Shown: piece after piece, positions 56,883-64,000 of the stretch
Position numbering within the stretch: position 1 is the stretch's first letter
How the letters are laid out: the number at the start of each line of letters is the position of its first letter
From: Isoetes taiwanensis
Taxonomy: Eukaryota > Streptophyta > Lycopodiopsida > Isoetales > Isoetaceae
Assembly: GCA_021234155.1 (NCBI GenBank)
Contig: JAJEKV010000006.1
Location: 28,316,271 to 28,380,270, forward strand
DNA: 64,000 nucleotides
Direction: 5' to 3'
The notes under the pieces: model-generated
Database searches by the model: none
Told to the model about the DNA's origin: nothing
Seen by the model: only the letters and a program-made list of their open reading frames with translations
Program-made: the position numbers and the translations under genes

Positions 56883-57544
56883 TGTTGTCTTTTAGCAGCA
56901 CCAGCGAGAATATTGGAGCTGGAATCTCTGCGCTGGAATCTCAGATCCAGCAACTGCAGTTACTATTTTTGCATGTTTTCAATTAACTAGATGCTTTACC
57001 GTTGATTATGTCAGGAATCTAGCATTAACTAGTTTGGTTATATAAACAAGAGATCTCGAGGACACCCATCTTGTGTGCTCCCGTGATCAGAGTATTTCCT
57101 TTTCTTTCCTGTCTTTCCTGCAGACTATCAGTCTTGCATGTTGTATCTCTATTCTTTCTATGCTCGGTTAGTTGTGCCCCATCAGGCCTTGCATGAGCTA
57201 CTGAGCACGGCCTCTGTAGGCTTGTTGGGATCGTACCTCCGGGAGGTAATGGATACGCGGACTCAGTTATGCCCCCCTGTCCGACATTAACCTCAGCTGT
57301 ACTTGTGATTATGTATATAACTGTGCAGTATGTCAGCATCCTTATTGCTACTAAGGTTTTTCCCCCGAAAACCCTTCGGGGCGGGGGTTTTTTAATCCTG
57401 GTAGTAATACGCCTGCTGCTCTCTCTTTGTACTTGGGTCCCATAGGCCAGTTGGTCTCCGTGAACGATAAAATCATTATCTATTCTATTCTATTCTAATA
57501 TATCAGTCTTTATTATCCATTCCTGAGCACATAAAATCATCACA
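56883..57544 (+). repeat. 3' LTR of outer copia, split by a LINE fragment
   Basis: LTR sequence runs 56883-57160 and resumes 57498-57544. Compared with the 5' LTR the break falls between TTCTTTCTA and ATATATCAG. The LTR ends ATCATCACA and is followed by the CAAGA target duplication. Confidence 0.92.
57161..57497 (+). mobile_element. 5'-truncated LINE 3' end inside the copia LTR
   Basis: These 337 bases match 46235-46564, the 3' end of the GC-rich LINE. They share GCTCGGTTAGTTGTGCCCC, GGGAGGTAATGGAT, the CCCCGAAAACCCTTCGGG hairpin, CCCATAGGCCAGTTGGTCTC and a (TATTC)n tail. A short TCTA may be the target duplication but merges with the tail. Confidence 0.92.
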
Positions 57545-57549
57545 CAAGA

Positions 57550-58618
57550 ATAGCTTCGACCCTTCTTCCTTCTGCCCTTCCTTCAGCGATTAGAAAAAAA
57601 AAAGCTCACCTACTTACCACCGGATTCGAGCAAAGAAAAGAAATCTCCTGTTCGTAATCAGGGTCTGGATGTGAATTACATAGTCCTACATAGCATAAAG
57701 AAATTCAAAATGTCGTGAATCATTCGATTTTGCTTGTTCTACCTATGGTTTTATGCATAGAGTTCCTGATTCTGTACAGTGGCAAGAGACTCCTCACCAA
57801 GAAAGTTTTTAGCAGTTCCAGTAGAATAATGGCAGTGGACATTCTGCCTGCTCCAGCCTACATGGATTAAATGGAAGCGAAAAAACTGCTTTGAATCCTG
57901 CTACAAGGAAAAGAAAGGATCGTTCAATTATTCTATCTTTTACAGAAAAATAGTAAAAAAAATCCTATAGCTACAAAACTCACCATATGGAATTGAGAGG
58001 CCCGTCGTATTTAGAGTTTCGGATGTGGTATATCTGGTGTTTTTTAGTAATATGTCTGACCATCTATTATCAACCATTGTGCTATTCGCAGTTTAAAGCC
58101 TTATAGGCACTTTTTTTTATCACTTATTCTCTTCAACAACATAGTGTTAACCAGGCAAACAAAGATATTAGAAGTGTTTTTGAAGCAGTTCAAGCCGCCC
58201 ACTCTTTTTTTCCTTAACCACTGGTCCTTGCAAGTTAAGTTGATCCAACCGTTGCCTACCGTCGGATTAGAACAGGGTTATTATGTATAACTCTCAGAAT
58301 ATTCTTGCCTTAGCAAATATTCCAGTGATTATTGTCATAACTTTCCGAATATTCTTCTTTTTAGGAATATTCCATTGATTATCGCAATTCCTCTGTTTCA
58401 TGTGCCCTTTGTTTCCAGGCTCCCTCTGCTTCCTCCGTTTTGTGTACTTGGCGCTAGACTAAATAGGGAATTACTTCTGAATTCTGCAGATCAAGTAAAA
58501 AATCAAGGCAAATCAGTGCCCGAAAGGAAAGATCAAAAGCAGAAATCACAAAAAAGGGGGCTTAAGCACAGATCAAAGTAAAAATATTTGTTGTCTGCTT
58601 TACATCTCTATAAACTCT
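57550..58618. other. intergenic
   Basis: AT-rich with several poly-A/T runs. A Lys-rich 68-codon frame at 58375-58581 follows a splice-like CTTTGTTTCCAG but matches nothing I know. No supported gene. Confidence 0.4.
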
Positions 58619-58903
58619 GGGTCAAAGCATGCAGCTGGGGGGGCATTTTTGCGCCAGCCAAGCACCCCCTAAGCACCTAATGTTGAAAATTTTATTTATT
58701 TTTATCTTTTTTTCTATAACTCCGATGAAGCTGAAACTTTGTATTCCAAGGCGTAATATGAATGCGTTTCAGGGAAAAATATAAAAAAAAAAAATGAAAG
58801 AAAAATATTTTTCAAAAATACAAAGAAAATAGCCCCATAAAGCACCCACTAAGCACCATGTGTCGCTGACACAAAAGTGCCCCCCACCTCCATGCCTTGA
58901 CCC
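58619..58903. mobile_element. 285-bp MITE with CTCT target duplication
   Basis: The left end GGGTCAAAGCATGCAGCTGG and the right end are imperfect inverted repeats of about 40 bases. CTCT lies directly outside both ends (58615-58618, 58904-58907). The interior holds poly-A/T runs and a repeated AAGCACC(C) block near both ends. Non-coding. Confidence 0.7.
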
Positions 58904-59144
58904 CTCTCGAGGTTTGTTATTTGATTCAGACCACCGGAATGCATCATTTTTTATGGAATCTCTCTTTCAAGCAGCATCCAGGACCTAAATCAAACAATGA
59001 CCAACAAACCCCCTACATTTTGTGGCAAATCTGTTGCAAAAATCATGCATAAATTCTATCCCAAATCTGCAATTTTAGCCTCTACAACGGCCTCTGCCTT
59101 TGCAAGAACTGGCTTTTCCCAAGCGTATATCAATTTGTCCAACT

Positions 59145-59292
59145 TCGGCACAGTCTAGAAGCCAAAAAGTGTCAAAGATCCACTGGATTTCTTCATAGCT
59201 GTAATAGAGGAGATTTGCCAAAATCGGCACAGTCCAGAAGCTAAAAAGGGCCAAAAGATCTTCATAGCTCTAATAGAGGAGATTTTCCAAAA
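59145..59292. repeat. imperfect tandem duplication of about 75 bp
   Basis: Two units share CGGCACAGTC, AGAAGC and AAAAAG blocks, then TCTTCATAGCT and AATAGAGGAGATTT. They differ by one internal deletion and several substitutions. Confidence 0.75.
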
Positions 59293-59331
59293 GGCAGCAA
59301 TTGTCTGGAGCTACTTGCTCGGACCAATGGT

Positions 59332-59445
59332 TAAGGGAGGTCAACCTCCTCCTCTCGAGGGTAATGCAAATTAACCCTCTCGGCCTGCGGCCTCGAGGAT
59401 TATTTTGCATAACCCTCTAAGGAGGAGGTTAACCTCCTCTTAATT
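59332..59445. mobile_element. about 110-bp foldback element with TTAA at both ends
   Basis: TTAAGGGAGGTCAACCTCCT on the left is matched by the complement of CCTCCTTAGAGGGTTATGC-type sequence on the right. The whole stretch to 59437 folds into one long hairpin around GGCCTGCGGCC. TTAA borders both sides (59332-59335, about 59440-59445), as a TTAA-targeting transposon would leave. Non-coding. Confidence 0.6.
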
Positions 59446-60280
59446 TTGACTTATCGCACTTAGAAGAAGACTAAGAAGAAGCAACTTTTATGACATGTTT
59501 TAAAGCCAATAACATGTTACCTAAGTGATAATGGATGGGCGCATCATTAAAATTCAAAATAACTTCTTAACGTATTCCACTCCAAGTGTCCCTTTCTTTG
59601 CCTCTCCTCCTCGAAGGCTGAAAATATCCTACACAACTTAGAAAACACCCAAACTACTAGTTGCAAATACCTCCAATAGATCTTTAAGATTAAAAAATAG
59701 ATGATAATGGGGGCATAATCACAAGATCCTTGTTCTAGCATTTATGATACAAGATACTACTACGAAGCATAACACGTGGCGATTTGAGGCGGGGGGAACG
59801 TGAAGTTGTGTATTTCTAAACACCTGAACATAACTGAAGAAGTATTCAACTGCGTGATTTTTGTAGCATGTAACATGGAAAACTTACTGAAGCCATGTGA
59901 AAAGGGCAAGGAACTGAATCTAGAGACTGACTTATGGGGATAAGATAGAATACAAATACAATATACAAGGTCATCGTCTTGACAGGGACACTCAAATGAT
60001 TGGTATACGCATCCTATAATATTCAGCCTCCAGAGTGCAGAGAAGTAGCTCGAGATACCGCGGCGTACAGGGAAATTACCGGCATATAAGGAGATTACCG
60101 AAATACCCAAGACTACTGGGGCATGTAGGCCACCCCCAATACAATATACAGATGGGTTGGGTTGGAAGGCACAATAGAAAATTCCATAACAATACACCCC
60201 CCAACGAAAAAAGATTCTATTGACAGTTGACGGACATGTGGCGCCCCTTACTGCGCGGCGCAGTAACCCACATTATTCAT
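59446..60280. other. upstream intergenic region of SAUR
   Basis: I see no gene. The 145-codon minus frame here (59760-60197) is Cys/Ile/Phe-rich without a domain. No perfect TGTCTC auxin-response element was seen in the last kilobase before the SAUR TATA box, only loose relatives such as GGGACA near 59983. Confidence 0.4.
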
Positions 60281-60287
60281 TCAGTTT

Positions 60288-60298
60288 CTGCTATATAG
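60288..60298 (+). promoter_or_regulatory. candidate TATA box of the SAUR gene
   Basis: GCTATATAGTA lies about 470 bases before the SAUR start codon, in the only TATA-like context of this stretch, and would give a 5' leader of about 430 bases. An intron in the leader is possible (GGTGTTTATT near 60536 to GATTGCAG near 60581) but unproven. Confidence 0.35.
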
Positions 60299-60729
60299 TA
60301 CCCCGTCATGCCCCGAGATTGGCCGCCGAGCCTCTTCTTTTTGGATTTTAATCGGCCTTGGGATGTGTTGAAGATCTGGCAGTTGGTGATTATTGGATTA
60401 AACAGGTTTCGGATCGATTATTTCATGCGGTTCTGCTTGATCTCCATTGCTATTCCATGTTTGAAGCTTTGTGTATTATAACCTCCATTGCCTTGGCAGG
60501 AACAATCCTTAAAGGATCTATCGTTGATTTCTTCAGGTGTTTATTCTGCTTCTTGGAGCTATATTTTGAAATTGATTGCAGGCCTGTTTGGGATTTGTTA
60601 TAGAATCCTGTGTAAATATAAAATTGCCCTGTTTTTAGGGCGGGTCATTTCTGAAAGATGTATTGGGGATCTGGGTTTTCTTAGCAGGCTGATCTTGTGC
60701 AAGGAAAAAAATTCTGATCACTCAGGGGC

Positions 60730-60765
60730 ATGAAGATGAGGGAGAAAATGAGAGAGAAAAAATGA
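60730..60765 (+). promoter_or_regulatory. 11-codon upstream ORF overlapping the SAUR start by ATGA
   Basis: The small frame encodes MKMREKMREKK, with three in-frame ATGs, and stops with TGA at 60763-60765. The SAUR ATG is 60762-60764, so stop and start share ATGA. Such an arrangement could lower SAUR translation or make it depend on reinitiation. Seen directly; the regulatory role is inferred. Confidence 0.5.
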
Positions 60766-61130
60766 GCAAGTATCAGAGGTTAAAGAATGAAGAGAGGCTA
60801 AAGAATGAAGAAGGTGCAGTTTCTCCATTGCCATGCTTGAGGCCAATGTTCTGCCTAACTGTGGAGATGTATGACTCTGATGTTGAACATGAGCAAAGAA
60901 AAAGTCCCTCATCTCCTCCCTCTGATGTCCCCCATGGCTGCCTCGCCGTCTACGTCGGCCGCGAGAGGCGCCGATACATCGTCAAGGCGCGCTACCTCAG
61001 CCATCCTCTCTTCATAGATCTGCTTCAAAGATCAGAGGAGGAATTTGGTTTCCATCACAATGGGGGCATCACCTTGCCTTGTGATGTTGTTTACTTTGAG
61101 AATTTACTAAGGGCCCTAAAAAAGGGGTAG
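60762..61130 (+). CDS. SAUR-family auxin-responsive protein
   Basis: SAUR proteins are small plant-specific growth regulators; many promote cell expansion by inhibiting PP2C.D phosphatases and so activating plasma-membrane H+-ATPases. The protein has 122 residues. Residues 56-118 are the SAUR domain: VPHGCLAVYVGRERRRYIV, ARYLSHPLFIDLLQRSEEEF and NGGITLPCDVVYFENLLRAL match the consensus closely. Residues 1-55 are a variable charged extension with two KNEE blocks. The gene is intronless, as usual for SAURs, and fully open with no lesions. I chose the ATG at 60762 because the next in-frame Met (residue 29) would lose much of the extension, while the upstream ATGs at 60730-60750 are in another frame and form a short uORF. 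It is the only intact host gene in the window. Confidence 0.93.
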   Translation: MSKYQRLKNEERLKNEEGAVSPLPCLRPMFCLTVEMYDSDVEHEQRKSPSSPPSDVPHGCLAVYVGRERRRYIVKARYLSHPLFIDLLQRSEEEFGFHHNGGITLPCDVVYFENLLRALKKG

Positions 61131-62474
61131 ACAATATCACACACTCTTTATTTTATCAATGACTTAGACTCAACATTCAAGTAATGATTCATGCTATAAT
61201 GTCAAAAATGAAGGCAAATGAGCATGAATCTTCATGCATTGGTAATCCAAGTGTAAGATATTATGAAGTCGGCGAAAAGAGTGACAAAGAGGAAGATGAT
61301 TGAGTACTATAGTAGGTTCCAAGTTGCACATATATGTTATATGCACATTACACGTATGGAAGCGTCTCCTTCACTGTAGGATTCACACATCAGTGCTTCT
61401 CCTAAGTAAATGCCTTACTCATTTCCTCAAATCTACCAGTCAAGGATTTCACTCTAGTGCCTCTTGAGGTGGTCTCCACCCAACACACTTTAAGATGATA
61501 ACTTTTGAAGAAATCGCTTTTAAACGGTCTGTATAAGATGGATATGGCTACAGTTCCTCATTGTGGCCCACATATTTTAAAACCAATGAAATATGATTAC
61601 GTTTTGCATTCATTTGGTAGGAATTTTGAATTCAACTATCACCTTGTTAATATTAAATAAGTGACATATTAAATAAGTATATGTTATCTTAGATCATGCC
61701 ACTTGCAGCTAGTCTCAAAGTAAGCTTTGTTTCCACGATGTAAAACTGTTGTTATTGGAAAGTTCACATGTTACGATTTAAGACAGAACACCTCCTTGCA
61801 CTATTTTAATAGTGACCAAGTATATATAAATTTCAAAAATGGCTTGAACACGTGCATAAGGCTTTAGCAAAAGCAACTTTTAGGAATTAAATAGAAGAGA
61901 ATATGGAACATCTGATACTCCTCTATGTAGCCATGCTATATAGGCTACAAATCTCCTTGCCTTTTACTGATGTTCAAATGCATATTATTTAAGTTTTAGC
62001 AAGACATCATTCTTTAATCATATGAATAAGATGGCCAATGATCTTAGTGCATCAAATATAATCCATTCTAAGGTCCTACAACACTGATAAACATTGGCAT
62101 GCATCTTTTACTTTAAATATAATAATAAGAATCCATATCATCTATTACCTTCATAAAAAAATTTAGTCTTATCTAGAGTTTTGTTGTTTCTAGCAACATC
62201 CAGAGTTGATTTCTATCGCATCTTTTGGATGATGGAGGGGGTTCATTGAAGAAGCCATATGGACAAGAATTTTGAGGTCTCTAGCTTTCATTGTAGAGGA
62301 GAGAGAATCATGAATTGACTACTTCAACTAATGTATCAATGCTAGATGAGAATAATATCATTTGATATTAGAAACAGTGGCCACCACTGCTGGGTAATGG
62401 TTGGATCCTGTAAATGTTCGACTTGTAAATAAAAAACCTGATTATGTTTGTAATAATTTGCAATATATACTTAG
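61131..62474. other. intergenic downstream of SAUR
   Basis: AT-rich, no gene seen. TTTATTTTATC at 61147-61157 could lie in the SAUR 3' UTR; no certain poly(A) signal was identified. Confidence 0.4.
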
Positions 62475-63935
62475 AAGTTAGGTTGTCTACAGTTGATGGA
62501 CATGCGGTATGGAAGTGGTACAAGATAAGCCAATGATGAGCAAGAAGACGTTCAGAGCTGACTGCTCCTTTCAGCAAGGATAGATTGCCATACCTAGTCA
62601 CCGAACCAAGACATGACCAAGCAAATCTGAAGATAGGGTCTACTGAATCTATTTCCAAGCAAATTTGTTGCTGGTATAGGAGACTAAACCCAACTACGAT
62701 TTGCCAGAGTGGTAGCCTTTCAGTTTAAGAACAGAGGATGCCAAGATGGTATTGAGTGACCATAGCTGCCAATAGGTAGAGGGGCCCTATTCGTTGTTTG
62801 AGAATAGGAAAAGGGCTTTTAAGATCCCCCCTCCCCCTTTTTTTTGGGCACCAATCTTTGGATTAATAAAATATGGCCATTGGATCAGATCAATGGAGCA
62901 ACGGACAAAATCAAATTTTGGTTGAAGACACATATGCATATGGTGAAAGACTAATATTGTGTTTCCATAGGGATCATGGGTGGTCTTTTACCCGATTGTA
63001 GGCTCATTAATGGTTAGGGTTTCCATGGATGCAAAATCCACTATGCGTCGAAAGTTAGCAGGGTAGGACAAACTCAAGCTTTAGAATTAAGCCTCCAACT
63101 TTGATGTCCTAAAAAGAATTTTGTTTACCCCCCCTCCCCATGTTGGCCACATGCCCATCAAAATATAAATCTCTGGCGTCCTATATGACTCCTTTCAAAA
63201 AGTTAGGTTGTCTACAGTTGATGGACATGTGGTATGGAAGTTGTACAATATAAGCCAGTGATGAGCAAGAAGATGTTCAGAGCTGACGGCTCCTGAAGTT
63301 GTACAATATAAGCCAGTGATGAGCAAGAAGATGTTCAGAGCTGACTGCTCCTTTTAGCAAAGATAGATTGCCATACCTATTCACCAAACCAAGACCTGCC
63401 CAAGCAAATTCGAAGATAGGGTTCACTGAATCTATTTCCAAGCAAATTTGTTGTCGGTATAGGAGATTAAGCCCAGCCATGATTTGCCACAGTGGGAGCC
63501 TTTCAATTTAAGAACAGAGGATGCCAAGATGGAATTGAGTGCCATAGCTACCAATGGGCAGAGGGGCCCTACTCTTAGTTGCAAGAATAGGAAAAGGGCT
63601 TTTAAGACACCCTCCCCCACCCCCACCCCCCCCCCCTCTTGGGTGCGATCTTTGGATCAATAAAACATGTCCATTGGATTGGATCAATGGAGCAACAAAC
63701 AAGATGAAATTATGGTTGAAGACACGCATGCATACACTAAAAACTTTATAATGTGAAAGACTAAGATTGTGTTTCCATAGGGATCATGGGTGGTTTTACC
63801 GATTGTAGGGTCATTAATGATTAGGGTTTCCATGGATGCCAAATCCACTACGTGCGAGCTAAGGTGGGGACAAACTCAAGTTTTAGAATTATATCTCCAA
63901 CTTTGTGACTCACAAAAGAATTATGTCCCCCCCCA
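62475..63935. repeat. diverged tandem duplication, about 725-bp period
   Basis: Unit A starts at 62475 and unit B at 63200, both with AAGTTAGGTTGTCTACAG. They run in parallel to CTCAAG(C/T)TTTAGAATTA near 63100 and 63890. Unit B contains an extra internal tandem copy of about 58 bases (about 63237-63350). On minus both have a short frame with GNLSLLKGAVSSE and LLAHHWLILY, so a coding ancestor is possible. Both carry homopolymer C/A runs. Family unknown. Confidence 0.8.
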
Positions 63936-64000
63936 AAAAAAAAAAACACAAGACGCTCCCATATCCCATAACAACAACAATGCTTGAAGTTTTTTTTTTC

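Larger units (their letters stand above)
47039..57544 (+). mobile_element. outer Ty1/copia LTR retrotransposon with a nested copia
   Basis: The element has LTRs at 47039-47368 and 56883-57544, the latter enlarged by a LINE insertion. A 5-bp target duplication, CAAGA, lies at 47034-47038 and 57545-57549. The order gag, protease, integrase, RT, RNase H on plus is the copia order. A second copia element (49037-54370) is inserted in the integrase. Several stops look like C-to-T or G-to-A changes (for example TGA for Trp and TAG/TAA for Gln). Confidence 0.95.

Noticed and set aside
58375-58581. Lys-rich 68-codon ORF
   Set aside because: Splice-like site upstream but no similarity or continuing exon.
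59760-60197. 145-codon minus-strand ORF
   Set aside because: Cys/Phe-rich, no domain, overlaps the SAUR upstream region; likely chance.

Overview
The window is nuclear DNA of a land plant, dominated by transposable elements and very gene-poor. A SAUR auxin-response gene, a PLS-type pentatricopeptide (PPR) relic, plant Ty1/copia and Ty3/gypsy retroelements and GT-AG introns point to a vascular plant. The PPR style and the LINE content would fit a fern or another seed-free plant, but that is an inference and the species cannot be named from the sequence.

Layout. 1-9.6 kb: a large Ty3/gypsy element on the minus strand, cut by the left edge. It runs gag, protease, RT, RNase H, integrase and then an unusual long coiled-coil extension. 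A 541-bp inverted-repeat element (5296-5836) sits in its pol region. 9.6-11.6 kb: a MITE and a decayed coding fragment of no recognised family. 11.6-14.7 kb: a decayed chromodomain gypsy element on plus. 13.2-18.0 kb: a 2.4-kb tandem duplication that repeats the end of that gypsy element plus the start of a HUH/Y1 replication-initiator-like gene. The full Rep-like domain (HLH and YCMK motifs) follows the second copy at 17.9-18.8 kb, and an ORF with a SUMO-interaction-like motif lies at 18.85-19.34 kb. This is the most unusual content here and looks like a Replitron-type transposon. 19.9-27 kb: a Helitron-like terminus, LINE fragments, short tandem repeats, the PPR pseudogene, a SINE-like repeat and an LTR-like stretch. 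27.1-31.1 kb: a LINE with two ORFs on minus. 31.7-32.3 kb: four exons of a DUF212 (acid phosphatase/vanadium haloperoxidase-related) gene that I reconstructed across introns. 36-38.6 kb: LINE tails, a second Helitron-like end and a second member of the 5.3-kb MITE family. 39.2-46.6 kb: a GC-rich LINE on plus, split by a 2.9-kb palindromic array of about 430-bp modules with tRNA-like heads (39965-42869). 47.0-57.5 kb: a copia element (TSD CAAGA) with a second copia nested in its integrase (TSD CCAAT) and a LINE 3' fragment in its 3' LTR. 58.6-59.4 kb: two small inverted-repeat elements. 60.3-61.1 kb: the SAUR gene, with an 11-codon upstream ORF that overlaps its start as ATGA. 62.5-63.9 kb: a diverged tandem duplication of unknown content.

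How it fits together. The only intact host gene is SAUR; DUF212 and PPR are broken or partial. At least seven LINE copies share one 3'-terminal signature but carry different short-repeat tails. Nesting gives relative ages: outer copia before inner copia, outer copia before the LINE tail in its LTR, gypsy before the 5.3-kb MITE, and the GC-rich LINE before the tRNA-like array. All family names come from motifs read by eye; no database search was possible.
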